Of a stretch of 64,000 bases of DNA, positions 1 to 12,122 are shown in pieces. Where the stretch lies: positions 56,562,291 through 56,626,290 of the forward strand of contig OX419755.1 in NCBI GenBank assembly GCA_948567375.1. The letters are read 5' to 3'. Below the pieces are notes generated by a model, which ran no database searches, was not told the origin of the DNA, and worked only from the letters and a program-made list of their open reading frames with translations. The position numbers and the translations under genes were made by a program. Source of the DNA: Lunularia cruciata (Eukaryota > Streptophyta > Marchantiopsida > Lunulariales > Lunulariaceae). Numbering within the stretch: position 1 is the stretch's first letter; each line of letters begins with the position of its first letter.

Positions 1-245
1 AAGGAGGCTTGTTGGCTAAACTAACATCTCATGGCCAACCAAGGTAATTGGATATCTCAATCTCCCAAGAAGTCTCTCTACAAACCGTACTTATGCAATC
101 CTCTCTTGATTGTTTGAACAACTCTCTTTGCCAAGCCATCTGCCTTAGTGTGATCTCAAGAGGTAATATGATGATCAATCAAGGCCTTGTCACACAAGAC
201 CTGAAACTCTCCTAAGAACAGTATACCTTGATCAATCAATTTTTG
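1..245 (-). mobile_element. Ty3/gypsy element C', integrase segment (left part of split copy)
   Basis: This stretch aligns by eye, with many substitutions, to 53740-53975 in element C, which is the integrase core region of that element. The same alignment resumes at 15291, where the next bases match C from about 53985 onward. The two pieces are therefore one old gypsy copy split by the insertion that begins at 246. The element continues beyond the left edge of the window. It is a broken relic. Confidence 0.8.
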
Positions 246-348
246 TGTAAAAGATCAAGATTGAGGAGAGAAATAAGAGAATGGAAACTCACATTGGGAC
301 GCTTAAATGAGGGAAACTCCAAATGCCTAGCATGAGCTTTTGCTCTTG

Positions 349-358
349 TATTTATAGG
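349..358 (-). promoter_or_regulatory. TATA box in chromovirus A LTR
   Basis: On the minus strand this reads CCCTATAAATAC. The same site is kept in the other three LTRs at about 7016-7025, 12227-12236 and 14957-14966. Transcription would run leftwards into the LTR's R/U5 part, with the HSE-like arrays immediately upstream. Confidence 0.6.
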
Positions 359-378
359 GAGCAGACAAACATACCTTG

Positions 379-570
379 AGAAGCTTTTCAAGAAGCTTCC
401 TTGAGCCGCTTTCTTGGAGTGCAAGCCAAGTGAACTAGGAAGCTTCTCAAGAAGCTTATTTGAATCATTTACTTGGCGTGCAAGCTAAGCTAGTTGGAAG
501 CTTCTAGAAGCTTCTTTCTAGAAGCTACCTACTTGGGGTGCAAGCTAAGCTAACCGGGAAGCTTCGTAAG
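379..570 (-). promoter_or_regulatory. Heat-shock-element-like arrays in LTR U3
   Basis: The block is dense in alternating GAA/TTC pentamers. At 497-514 it reads GAAGCTTCTAGAAGCTTC, four perfectly phased units of the nGAAnnTTCn heat-shock-factor site. Further partial arrays lie near 380-400, 440-460 and 560-580. They sit roughly 30-220 bases upstream of the TATA box in the direction of transcription. Related arrays recur in all four LTRs. Binding by heat-shock factors is inferred from the consensus only. Confidence 0.55.
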
Positions 571-668
571 AAGCTTCCTAGATACTTCAAGAATATTCTA
601 TGCTAATTTGTCTAATTTGCTACTTTTTTAGCCCTACTAACTTTGGTGCTAAACTCCATATTGTTATA

Positions 669-3600
669 TATTCCCCCATCGATAGTTGGTGACGTCCTCA
701 TCGCCAATGAAGCTTTAAACTCTTGGATGGCCAATTCTGCATTTTGGAGATGAGAAAGAGGTTCCCATGTGGCATCATGAAGGGGATAACCTTCCCAAAG
801 AACCTTGTATGTTGTATGTTGTCAACGGCCTCGTTGAATATGGTGACGCGTAAAGATATGATCAACTTTGTACTCCTCATCATCATTGATAGGGACAAGA
901 AGAGGGGGAGGTTGGACTCAAGAGGAAAAAGAAGAGGAGTTAGGAACAAAGGGTTTCAACTTGGAAACATAAAAGATAGGATTGATGCGCATATGACAAG
1001 GCAAGGCAAGTCAATAAGCACCAAGAGAGACAATTTGGGTGATATCAAAATGTCCTATCCAATAAGAGGTGAGTTTACAAACTTAGGTATCAAGTGGGAG
1101 AGGGAAGTTATTGGATGAGAGCATGACTTTATCATCAACTTGAAAGTTGAGATTGCGGCAATGGTGATCCGCATATTGTTTCTACCAATTTTGAGCAACA
1201 AGGAGATGAGATTTGGCTTGTTGGAGGGATTGGGAGATGGTGGTCAAGAAGGTGGAAGTATGAGGAACATGAGATAGGGGAAGAGCAAAAAGGGAATCTA
1301 GAACAAGTGGGTCTTTGCCAAAATTGAGAAAGAAAGGAGAGAATTTGGTGCTTGCCTGTTTAGAATTGTTGTATTCAAACTATGTAATTGCAAGACATTC
1401 ATCCCAATTGGTATGGTGAATGTTGACAAAGGCACAAAGCATATCTTCCAAGGTGCAATTTGCATGTTCAGTTTGTCCATCAATTTGAGGATGATAGGCT
1501 ATGGACAAAGCAAGCTTGGTGCCAAAGTATCTAGAAGAGTGCTTGCCAAAACTTTTTAGTGAAGCAAGGATCATGGTTGGAGGTGAGTACATGCGACATC
1601 CCATGATGCTTGAATACATTATCGAAGTATAGTTACACCAAGGTTGCAGTATCCATAGTATCAACCATTGGTGCCAAATGGATTTTCTTACTAAGCTTAT
1701 CCACAAACACCACAATTGTTGTGTGACCTTGTTTTGTCTTGGGCAAGGAGGTGATAAGATCTAAGCTCACATGTTCCCAATGATTAGCTGGAATGGGGAG
1801 TGGCTGAAGGAGTCCACTCGGCTTTTGGTTACTAGCCTTGTTAAGTTGATAACTCTCACACAATCAGACAAACTCCCAAACATCTCATGCCATGTTGGGC
1901 CACCACCATTGGCATTGGAGGGTACCCAAGGTCTTGTCAACACCCATATGACCAGCTATGGGTAAATCATAGGCTTCTTGAAGGCACACAAGTCAGAGAT
2001 CACCTTTGGCTAGAACATAGATCCGGTCCTCATGGAATAGAAGGCCTTCCTTGAAGGAAAAGGTGTTGTACTCCTTATTGTATGCTACCAGACAACCATG
2101 TATTGTTTGGAAGAAGGGATCTTGTTGTAGAACTGACCAAAACTTGTTATGGACCTTGGAATCAATTGACACCATCGTAATTGCCGCCATGATGAGAGGA
2201 AGAGACTTCAAATTAGGTCGTTGTGATAGAGCATCAAGGATGACATAGAACCAACCTAGTTTGTACTCAAGTTTGATGTCAAAGAATTGGAGTTGTTCCT
2301 CCCATTGATGATGATGACTCATCATGTGTTCCAAGTGTAAGGTCTGCAATAATGGTTTATGATCAGTTTATATCATCACTTGTTTCCCCAAGAGATAATG
2401 CCTCCATACCTTGGTGGTATATACCATTGCAAATTTTTCCCAATCTCAAATAGAATAATTTCTTTCAGCCATATTTAGTCAGCAAGACACAAAGGCAATG
2501 GGATGTAGTCCATCTAGGAATTCTTGTTGCAACACGGCTCCAATTGCAAAGTTAGAAGTATCAAAATCAAACACACAAGGTAGTTGAGGATCACATGGTT
2601 AAAGAATGGGTCTTGAAGACACCATATGTTTCAACTTTTAGAATGCTTCTTCATGCTTGGTGCTAGGGTCTACTAGAAGCTAGAGTTCTTCCCCAAGTGG
2701 TCAGTCAATGGTGCAACCACATGAGCATAATAGTGGATGAACCATTGGTAAAAATTGGCCCATCTATTGAATGCTAGTACTTCTGTAGCATCCTTTAGAG
2801 TAGGCTAATCAATAATGGCCTTGATTTTCTCCTCTTCCATCTTGATCTCCTCTGATGAGATCTTGTGACCCAAGAAGGTAACCTCCTTCTGTCAAAAGGT
2901 ACAATTCAACTTCTTGCAGTAAAATTTCCATTGTTGTAATCGTCTTCGGACTTCTCGCACATGATTCACATGTTCTGCCTTTGTCTTGCTATAGATTAAG
3001 ATATTGTCCAAGAACACCACCACGTACCAATCCAATAGTCCATCCAACACCCAATGTATTTGATCCATGAAGACTGTTGGAGCATTAGTGAACCTGAAAG
3101 GTAGAACTCTCCACTCGAAATACCCATACCTTATGCAAAAGGCCGTCTTTTGCACATCTTCCATATCAATGGGGATCTACCAACAGCCACTGTGAAGATC
3201 CAACTTGGAAAAGTATCATGCTCCACTCAATTGATCAAGCAAGTCATTGATCCAAGGCAAGAGGTATGCATTCCTCATTGTTTGCTTATTGAGCCCATGA
3301 TAATCAATACAAAAATGAAGTCCTCCATCTTTCTTTAGAACAAATAGTACCGGTGCTCCCCAAGGAGAGGTACTATGTTGTATGAAGTCCATCTCCAAAA
3401 ACTCCACAATGTTGTTCACAAGTCCTCCAACTCCTTTGATGAGAGCCGATAGATTGGTCTACTCACTAGAGTACTCCTTATCAATAACTCAATCTTAAGG
3501 GGATACCACAATCAGAGGGTAATCCATTTGGCAGATCATCCGGAAACACATTTGCAAACTCTTGAAATTTTTTATCAACCATTGCTTGATGAGGCTCTTG

Positions 3601-4284
3601 GCCCTCCTTAGATTGTCCTTGTGCAATCGGCTTGATCCACACTACAAAAAAAGACTTATCTTCCTCCAAAGCTTGCTCTATGGCTGCTTCACTAACAAAC
3701 TTCCCATCTTGGGACTAACTATTCTTAACTGTCTTACTCAGAGGTGCTAGAGAACCCAATCAGAAATTCCTACCTTGGTGTTGTACTTGAATTTATCGTT
3801 GGTTCCAATCAAATTGAACCTTATGACGTTCCAAGGTAGTCCTAGAATGGTATCATAGTGTAGAGGTGCCATTACAAACCTCATACACTCCAAATACTCT
3901 TTCCCAATCTTGAAGGTAGTAGGATGTGAGGTACAGAATGTAGAAACCTTTCTACCATCCGCCATCATCAATCGCCTTCCAATTACTAGCTTGGTAGGAA
4001 TACCCAATTCTTTTGCTACTTGCACAGACATGCAATTCTTTGAACTTCCACAATCAACTAAAATCATACAACCCTGATTGGATATTGTACCTTGCAAGTG
4101 AAGCAAACTTGCATCGGTCAAGCCTCCAATCCTATTGGAACTAATCAAGCTCCTAGTATATGGCTCAAAATCTTCTACTATGATTCCTTGTTTCCTTGAT
4201 CATTTTGCTCCACAAACTCTATCTAGAAAACCTGTCAAGGTCAAATATTCTTAAATGGACATTCAGCAATATGATGTCTTGTGA
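669..4284 (-). pseudogene. Chromovirus A pol remains (protease, RT, RNase H, integrase, chromodomain)
   Basis: Read leftwards on the minus strand, the order is protease (about 3747-4148, with the LVDCGSSKNCM active-site region), reverse transcriptase (about 2890-3670, including FLDNILIYSK as the catalytic YxDD-type box), RNase H (about 2050-2800), integrase (about 1380-1990) and a chromodomain (about 700-900). The order and the chromodomain place it in the chromovirus branch of Ty3/gypsy. Element B is a close relative that covers the same parts. The copy is an old relic with numerous breaks. Confidence 0.85.
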
Positions 4285-4975
4285 GCCTGCCTATCTCTCA
4301 CTTTGGATGAACCTCTGATGGCTATTATGGTAGCGCACCATGGACTAAGAAGGCAAGGAACCCCAACTCCATCATACTCCTCCAAGGCTAACACTCCAAG
4401 ACTCAAGACATTGCTCACTAGGGACTCAATGAGGGAGAGATAGTTGCAAATGAAAAGATGATGAGTACCTCCTCACCCCTTGTTTATATTCTTGTGAAAG
4501 AGTTACGTACCAAAGTTACTATTTATTGCAGTAACTCAAGTTATTAGACTAAAAGTCAAGTAAAGTCAAAAAGTAGAAACAAATATCCATTCACATAGGC
4601 ATATTCCACTAGCATGTGATCTTATCTTGACCCAACCACTAAGTCAAGGATTCCTTCACATGGGCTATCCTTGGACTATAGAAGAATCCAAAACAAAAAG
4701 GCTTGCGGGTCCAAGAGTTCTCAACCCTTTCCTCAAAGCCAAACACCTAGGAATAATACCAAGTCAACACACTAGAATCCAAAATAGTGGTGCTCATCTT
4801 TTCCACTTCCTCTAAAGTAAGGTCCCCTCTATCTTAGCTATGACTAACTTTAGCTAATCATGAATAATGTAGAACCATCCTTTATCTCTTTATAAATAAT
4901 ATCTCTCAAGTACTTGTAATACCAAGCTAAATATCACAATACCACACACATGCACAAATGGGTGTTGCAGTCCAA
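4285..4975. mobile_element. Unidentified ~690-bp insertion within chromovirus A
   Basis: Elements A and B align on both sides of this block (A at 4263 and 4980; B near 11040 and 11060), but the block is absent from B. It is AT-rich and contains a TATA-like CTTTATAAATAA near 4890-4901. It has no coding signal I recognise. A solo LTR or a non-autonomous element is possible, but I could not find a clean target duplication. Confidence 0.45.
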
Positions 4976-5850
4976 CCTCGCAACAATTAAAACAACTACT
5001 ATTTTGTCGCAATTTTTCTCTATTTGTTGTACAAAGTGGTCTTTGTTGGATAGCATCAATCTCCATTGGTGCCCGTTCCTCCACCCGTGTGTAGTGTACT
5101 AGTAAGCTTTGTGTAGGTCAAGGTCGAGACCAAGTTGTTGCAACCAACAAATCAAAGTGCTCAGCTAATTGCATGGCTTCTTCCATATTTTGATGTTTCT
5201 GCATGATCACCTCTAATTTGGTTTGTGACTTCAAGCCCCTCACAAATTGATCTAAAACTTCACCTTCTTGTATATTTGGAATCTACATGATGATGTTCTA
5301 AAATTGCATGATGTAGCTCCTTATAGAGCTAATCTGCTTCAACTCCGCCAATTTATCTCATGCGACTTGGGTGGCATTTATAGTTTGACATCGACCAAGT
5401 ATTGCATCTTTGAATTTTGTCCATGTTAAATTTGGTGCAACAATCTATTGTTCAATTCGCTCCACTTGGAATTGCCACCAAAGTTTTGCCACACCATCCA
5501 ATTGGCTATAAGCTAAGAGAACTATCTGTGTTCATCTTGAAGATTTGTGGCTTCAAAGTAACATTCACAATCAAACACAAAATTCTCCATTTTGCTTGGA
5601 GGATTCTTGCTTTTGAACACCTTGGGTTATGGAAATAAGATTTGATCTTTTCTATCTCAAACTTGTTCTCTCTCTATGTGTTCTTGTTGTTGTTGGGCTT
5701 GTTCATCCAAAAATAGAGTAAGGTGCTCAATTTTTTTTGCGTAGCAATGATAACATCCGGTATTGTCGCCATGGCTACTACTCTATCTCACTACTGCCAA
5801 TTTATCTAATTTATCTAATTTATCAACACATAGATGCAACACATTGTCAT
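4976..5850 (-). pseudogene. Chromovirus A gag remains
   Basis: The block aligns with the gag region of element B (about 11050-11910). Both contain a retrotransposon-gag domain and sit between protease and leader. It lies upstream of protease in the minus-strand reading direction. The alignment to B is lost near 5850, where foreign sequence begins. Broken relic. Confidence 0.65.
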
Positions 5851-6911
5851 ACTATTCCTTTCTCTCTTTGGGAACACACTAGGTGCCTAGCTGTGGAAAC
5901 TACATATCAAAGGTTGTACCGTAACTACTTGTTTGAACACACATGTTACCTAATTGCCAAAACCCTCCTCTCTTGTAACTAGTATTTTTGCTATTGGGAA
6001 GGATAGTGACGGGCAACCTAACCTATCATCAAAACACACACTCCTCATCTGCTGGTCATCACCTCTAGCATTACCAAGGAGAAATACATAGCACTCCAAG
6101 AAGGAAATAACCTAAGCACAATGCCCGCACACCAATCCAAACTCACTGGGCGTACAAATAGGCATACAAGCACAGAGAGGATCCAATCACAACAATACGC
6201 CAACAACTCTCTATGCTTTTTGTCAGAAAAGAGCTTCAAAGCCTTCTTGCTCTATCATCAAGCTCGTTTCAACTTGTACTCAAAGCCTCCTCCAATCTAA
6301 ACTTCAGATCTCAACAATTTTTACTCCAAGTAGAGAATTCTCACATATTCTTGATGGGGAAAACTCTGGGCAGCTTGTATAACCATAAATTTTTTTTGTA
6401 CCTTGGATTCAAGAGTTCTTGAATTCCATGGAAAGCCTGAGAGATAAGCTTTCCAATGACATAAAATAGGGCTCAATCAAATCACTATAGCTTCCTTGAC
6501 AAGCTCTCAAAGTTGGCTAGATGTTTCACAACTTTCACCTTAATTTTGAAATCTCTATTTTAGGGTTTTGCCCTTGGTTCTTGTCAACTTTCCCCTGATT
6601 TCTAAATCAGATGTTTTACTTGATCCTCACAAAACACTTTGGAAATCTGAACTCTCAATCATTGTCACAAAAGTGAGAGAATTCACATTCAATTATGATT
6701 GAAGAAAAAAATGTTCCTCCGAGCTTACGATAGTCTTTTCAATAAAACTTGTTGCATCAGATCTCACTCTCTATGAATCCACAACCATCTAAATTTTCCA
6801 TAGTATTTGTTCATGCTCTTGTTTAACAATCTGAAAAGTTTGATGGCCTAATCCAACCCCAATTCCTAGATATGGATCAATTCCTGAGCTAGGCTAACTT
6901 GTGAACTCTAT
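5851..6911 (-). mobile_element. Gypsy-derived block D, left part (leader/LTR-like)
   Basis: This piece interrupts chromovirus A and is continued at 12523 beyond element B. Part of it (about 5990-6160) resembles the gag-proximal leader of element C at 60570-60780, for example the shared GAGGATCCAATCACAA. That suggests a gypsy 5' region. No coding domain is recognisable in the rest. Confidence 0.45.
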
Positions 6912-7323
6912 TGTAAAAGACCGAATCCAAGGAGAGAAATAGAAGAATGGAAACTCACATTGGGACACTTGAATGAGAGAAAACTTTAAATGCCTAGCAT
7001 GAGCTTTGGCTTTGGTATTTATAGGTAGCATACAAGGCCTTTGAGAAGCTTCTCAAGAAGCTTCCTCAAGTCATTTTCTTAGAGTGCAAGCCAAGTTAAC
7101 TAGGAAGCTTCTCAAGAAGCTTCCTTCTAGAAGCCACCTAATTGGCATGCAAGCTAAGCTAGTTGGAAGCTTCTAGAAGCTACTTATTTGAGATGCAAGC
7201 TAAGCTAGCCAGGAAGCTTCCCAAGAAGCTTCCTAGATACTTCCAGAATATTCTAGGCTAATTTGTCTTATGTGCTATTTTGTAAGCCCGATTAACTTTG
7301 TCGCTAAACTCCATATTGTTACA
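6912..7323 (-). repeat. 3' LTR of chromovirus B
   Basis: Begins TGTAAAAGA and ends TTGTTACA. It contains the TATA box at about 7016-7025 and GAA/TTC arrays between about 7040 and 7240. Pairs with 12123-12522. Confidence 0.9.
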
Positions 7324-7334
7324 TATTCCCCCAC
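7324..7334 (-). other. Polypurine tract of chromovirus B
   Basis: On the minus strand this reads GTGGGGGAATA, directly abutting the 3' LTR. Element A has the equivalent tract at about 669-680. Confidence 0.75.
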
Positions 7335-7359
7335 AGCTAGTTGGTGACATCCTCATCGC

Positions 7360-7560
7360 CAATGAAGCTTCAAAGTCTTGGATGGCCGTTTGTACATTCT
7401 AGAGGTGAGAAAGAGGTTCCCATGTGGCATCATGAAGGGGATACCCTTTCCAAAGGACCTTGTACTCCGTATGTTGATGACGGCCTTGTTGAATATAGCG
7501 ATGTGCAAAGATACGATCAACTTTGTACTCTTCATGATCATTAATAGGGACAGGAAGAAG
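7360..7560 (-). pseudogene. Chromodomain at C-terminus of chromovirus B pol
   Basis: A minus-strand reading frame gives EYKVDRIF, then EYKVLWKGYP and DATWEPLSHL. These are the conserved strands and aromatic cage region of retrotransposon chromodomains. It follows the integrase C-terminal module (7573-7902, with KLAPYWIGPFDI and HPVFHISKLKPF). In chromoviruses this domain is known to direct integration to chromatin carrying particular histone marks. Chromovirus A keeps the same domain near 700-900. Confidence 0.85.
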
Positions 7561-7572
7561 GGGAGGTTGGAC

Positions 7573-10153
7573 TCAAGAGGAAAAGGAACAGGGGTTAGGA
7601 ACAAAGGGTTTCAACTTAGAAATATGAAAGACAGGATGGATACGCATGTGACAAGGCAAGGCAAGTCGATAAGCAACATGAGAGACAATTTGGGTGATAT
7701 CAAAGGGTCCTATCCAATAAGGGGCAAGTTTACAAACTTGGGTATCAAGTGGGAAAGGGAGGTTACTAGAGGATAGCATGACTTTATCACCAACTTCAAA
7801 GGTGAGATCATGACGATGGTGGTCTGCATATTGTTTTTGGTGATTTTGAGCAACAAGGAGGTGAGACTTGGCTTGTTGGAGAGATTGGGATATAGTGGTC
7901 AAGAATGTGGAAGTATGAGGAACCTGGGATGGAGGTGGAGCAAGAAGAGAATCTGGAACAAGCGGATCTTGGCCAAAATTGAGAAAGAAAAGAGAAAATC
8001 CAGTGCTTGCCTATTTGCAATTGTTGTAGGCAAATTCTGTAGCTGCAAGACATTCATCCCAATTGGTATGGTGGACATTGACAAAGGCGCACAACAGATC
8101 CTCCAATGTACAATTTGCACGTTTGGTTTGTCCATCAGTTTGAGGATGATAGGCCATGGACAAAGCAAGCTTGGTGCCAAGTATCTAGAAGAGTGCTTGC
8201 CAAAATTTCCTTGTAAATCAAGGATCACGGTCGGAGATGAGTACACATGGCATCCCATGATGCTTGAAAACATTGTCAAAGTAGATTTGCGCTAAGGTTG
8301 GAGCATCCACGGTATCATAGGTTGGTGCCAAGTGGATTTGCTTACTAAGCTTATCTATAAACACCATGATTGCGGCGTGTCCTTGTTTTGTCTTTGGCAA
8401 GGATATGATGAGATCCAAGCTCACATGCTCCTAGCAAGCGGATGGAATGGCGAGTGGTTGAAGGAGTCCACTCGGCTTTTGGCTGTTGGCCTTGTTATGT
8501 TGGCAGCTCTCACACAATCGGACAAATTCTCAAACATCTCATGTCATGTTGGGCCACCACCATTGACGTTGGAGGGTACCCAAGGTCTTGTCCACACCTA
8601 TGTGACCAACAATGGGTAAATCATGGGCTTCTTGAAGGTGCACAAGTCAAAGATCACCTTTAGCTGGAAAATAGATCCGGTCCTCATAGAATAAAAGGTC
8701 CTCCTTGATGGAGAAGGTGTTGTACTCTTTATCGCATGTCGTACAACAACCATGTACCATTTAGAAGAAGAGATCGTGGTGGAGAGCTTATTGAAACTTG
8801 TTTTGGACCTTGGAGTCAATTGACACCGTTGAAATTGCTATTGTGATGAGAGGAAGAGATTTCAAATCAAGTCATCTTGATAAAGCATCAAGGATAGCAT
8901 GGAACCGACTTGGTTTTTACTCAAGTTTGATGTGATATAGTTGTAGTTGTTCCTCCCATCAATGATGTTGACTCTTCATGTGTTCCAAGTGTAAGGTCTG
9001 CAACAATGGTTTGTGATTAGTTTGCATGATCACTTGTTTCCCCAAGAGGTAATGCCTCCATTCCTTGGTGGCGTATACCATTGCAAGTTGTTTTTGATCT
9101 CAAGCAGAGTAGTTTTGTTTAGCCGTATGGAGTCGGCAAGACATAAAGGCCATGGGATGGAGTCCATCTGGGAGTTCTTGTTGCAACACGGCTCCAATTG
9201 CAAAGTTAGAAGCATCAAAACTAACCACACAGGGTAGTTGAGGATCATATGGTTAAAAAAATGGGTCTTGAAGACACCATATGCTTTAACTTCTGGAATG
9301 CTTCTTCATGCTGGGTGGTCCACTGGAAGCTCGAGTTCTTTCCCAAGGGGTCAGTCAATGGTGCAGTCACATGAGCATAATAATGGATGAACCATCGGAA
9401 AAAAATTGGCCAATCTATTGAATGCTCATACTTTTGTAGCATCCTCCGGGGTAGGCCAATCAGTAATGGCCTTGATCTTCTCTTCTTCCATCTTGATCCC
9501 CTCTGATGAGATCTTATGACCCAAGAAGGTAACCTCCTTCTGCCAAAAGGTGCACTTTGACCTCTTGCAATAAAATTTCCATTTTTGGAGTCGTCTTAGG
9601 ACTTCTCACACATGGTTCACGTGTTCTATCTCTGTCTTACTATAAATTAAGATATCATCTAAGAACACCACCACAAACTGATCCAATAGTCCATCCAACA
9701 CCCGATGCATCTGATCTATGAAGATTGTTGGAGCATCAGTGAGTCCAAAAGGTAGAACTCTCCACTCAAAATGCCCATACCTTGTACAAAAGGCAGTCTT
9801 TTGCACATCCTCTCTATCAATTGGAATTTGCCAATAGCCGCTGCAACAATCCAACTTGGAAAAGTAGCGTGCTCCACTTACTTGATCAAGCAAGTCATCT
9901 GAGGCAAGGGATATGCATTCTTCTTGGTTTGCTTATTGAGCCCACGGTAATCAATACAAAAATGAAGTCCTCCATCCTTCTTTGGAACAAATAGTACCGG
10001 TGCTCCCCAAGGAGGGGTACTATGTTGTATGAAGTCCTTCTCCAACAATTCTATAAGTGTTGTTTGCAACTCCTCCAACTCCTTTGGTGAGAGCCGATAG
10101 ATTGGTCTACTTACTAGAGTACTCATTGGCAATAACTCGATCTTGAAGGGCAT
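7573..10153 (-). pseudogene. Chromovirus B integrase, RNase H and reverse transcriptase remains
   Basis: Reverse transcriptase occupies about 9600-10153 and includes FSKLDCCSGYWQIPI and VVVFLDDILIYSK, the two catalytic aspartate boxes. RNase H follows at about 8900-9450 and integrase at about 7900-8820, with the catalytic-core text LDLIISLPKTKQGH and ISDRDP. The integrase C-terminal module is at 7573-7902. The arrangement is standard for Ty3/gypsy. Relic with several breaks. Confidence 0.88.
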
Positions 10154-10310
10154 ACTTCAATCGGAGGGTAATCCCTTTGGCAGATCATCTGAAACCACGT
10201 CCTCAAACTCCTTAACTATCCAATCAACCATTGCTTGATGAGGCTCTTGGTCCTCCACAGATTGTTCTTGTGCAATCGGCTTGATCCACACCACAAATAC
10301 AGACTTATCT

Positions 10311-10490
10311 TCTTCCAAAGCTTGCTCTATGGTTGCCTTGCTAACAAACTTCTCTTCTAGGGACTCATCTCTCTTCCAAGCTTACTCCATGGTTGCCTTC
10401 TTGGCAAAATTCCCATCTTGAGACTCCACTCCTTTCAAGGTTTGCTCTATGGCTACCTTCTCAACAAACTTCCCATCTTGGGACTGACTA
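10311..10490 (-). repeat. 60-bp tandem triplication in chromovirus B
   Basis: Three units of exactly 60 bp start at about 10311, 10371 and 10431, marked by GCTCTATGG-type words at 10324, 10384 and 10444. Chromovirus A has a single unit at about 3660-3720. Sixty bases is 20 codons, so the repeat would lengthen the spacer between protease and RT without changing frame. Confidence 0.8.
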
Positions 10491-10528
10491 TTCTTAGGTG
10501 TCTTACTTAGAGGTGCTTGACAACCTAA

Positions 10529-12050
10529 TCAGAAATTCCTACCTTGGTGTTGTATTTGAATTTGGCATCGGGTCCAATCAAATTGAACCTTATGACATTC
10601 AAGCCAAGGTAGACCTTGAATGATATCATAGTGTAGAGGTGCCACTAAAAACCTCATACACTCTAAATGCTCCTTCCCAATCTTGAAAGTAACAAGATGC
10701 GAGGTGCAAAATGCAGAACCCTTTCTACCATCTGCCATCATCAAACTACTTCTAATCATTGGCTTGATAGGAATACCCAATTCCTTTGCTACTTGCATAG
10801 ATATGCAATTCTCTGAACTTCCGGAATCACCAAAATCCTACAACCCCAATTAGATATTGTACCTTGCAAGTGAAGCAAACTTGCATAGGTCAAGCCTTCA
10901 ATCCCATTGGAACTAATCAAGCTCCTAGTAGGCGGCTCAAAATCTCCTATTGGGATTCCTCATTTTTCTAATCATTCCGCTCCACAACTTCCACTTGGGC
11001 AACTTGTCAAGGTTGTCCATTCTTGAATGGACATTCAACAATGTGATGCCCCAATTGGTGACAATAAAAACAACCACCATTTTGTTGCAATTTCTCTCTA
11101 TCTGCTGCACCAAGTGGTCTTTGCTGAATGGCATCAATCTCCATTGGTTTTGGCTCTTCCACTTGTGTGTAGTGTATTGGTACGCTTTGTGGAGGTCAAG
11201 GTCAAGACCAAGTTGTTGCCACCAAGGAATCAAAATGTTTGGCTAACCGCATGGCTTCCTCCAAGTGTTGTGGCTCTCGCATGGTTACCTCTAATTTGGT
11301 TCTTGCCTTCAAGCCCCTCACAAATCAATCCAAAGCTTCACCTTCTAATATATTTGGAATTTTCATGATGGTGTTTTGGAACTACATGACGTAACTTCTT
11401 ATAGAGCTAATCTATTTCAACTCTACCAAGTTATCCCGTGCAGCTCGTGTGGCATTTATAGCTTGGAACTGACTCACTATTACGCTCTTGAATTCTGCCC
11501 ATGTCAAGATTGGTTTAACAATTTGTCATTTGCTTGCTCCACTTGGAATCTCCACCATAGCTTTGCTACTCCATCTAATTGGCTAGAAGCCAAGAGAATC
11601 TATTTTTGCTTGTCTTGCAGATTAGTAGCTTCAAAATAACGTTCACAATCAAACACAAAATTCTCCACTGCACCCAGAAGATTCTTGCCTTCAAATACCT
11701 TGGGTTTAGGGAATCTGATCCAATCTTCTCCTTCTCAAATTAGTTCTCTCTCCACTTGCTCTTGTCGTCGAAGATCTCGTTCATCCAACAATTGAGTAAG
11801 GTGCTTGATTTATTACTGCATAGCAAGGATAACATTGGGTATTGCCACCATGGTTGCTACTCTATCACACCACTCCCAATCTATCTAATTTATTAACACA
11901 TAGAAACAACACGTCCACCGTTCTCCATAAGTTACAATCGGAAGCACCAAGGGTTCCTCAGATATGGTGATCATATGCAAAAAATCTTGTCCAAAGTGCG
12001 AGGTGATGATTTGTGTGAAACGATGCTTGGGTAGTACTTGGACGCAAAAA
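10529..12050 (-). pseudogene. Chromovirus B protease and gag remains
   Basis: The protease-like segment (10529-10798) contains KIGKEHLECMRFLVAPLHYD, matching the A copy. Gag-type sequence with a zinc-knuckle region lies upstream at about 10940-11910. It is separated from the 5' LTR by a leader that holds the primer site. Relic. Confidence 0.75.
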
Positions 12051-12109
12051 TCCCAATGGTTTGGTGGAAGTGGATTTGGTGGTCCATAAATTCCATCCAT
12101 CCCATTACT

Positions 12110-12121
12110 GCTTTGATACCA
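12110..12121 (-). other. Primer-binding site of chromovirus B (initiator Met tRNA type)
   Basis: The minus strand reads TGGTATCAAAGC, one mismatch from the standard plant TGGTATCAGAGC. It lies one base inside the 5' LTR (12123-12522). Confidence 0.8.
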
Positions 12122-12122
12122 A

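Larger units (their letters stand above)
246..668 (-). repeat. LTR of chromovirus A (3' LTR in minus-strand sense)
   Basis: The repeat begins TGTAAAAGA and ends near ATTGTTATA. Three related copies lie at 6912-7323, 12123-12522 and 14854-15290, and all share TGTAA...TTACA-type ends. A C-rich run (G-rich on the minus strand) directly follows at about 669-680, as expected of a polypurine tract beside a 3' LTR. The repeat contains a TATA box and heat-shock-element-like arrays, listed separately. Confidence 0.85.
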
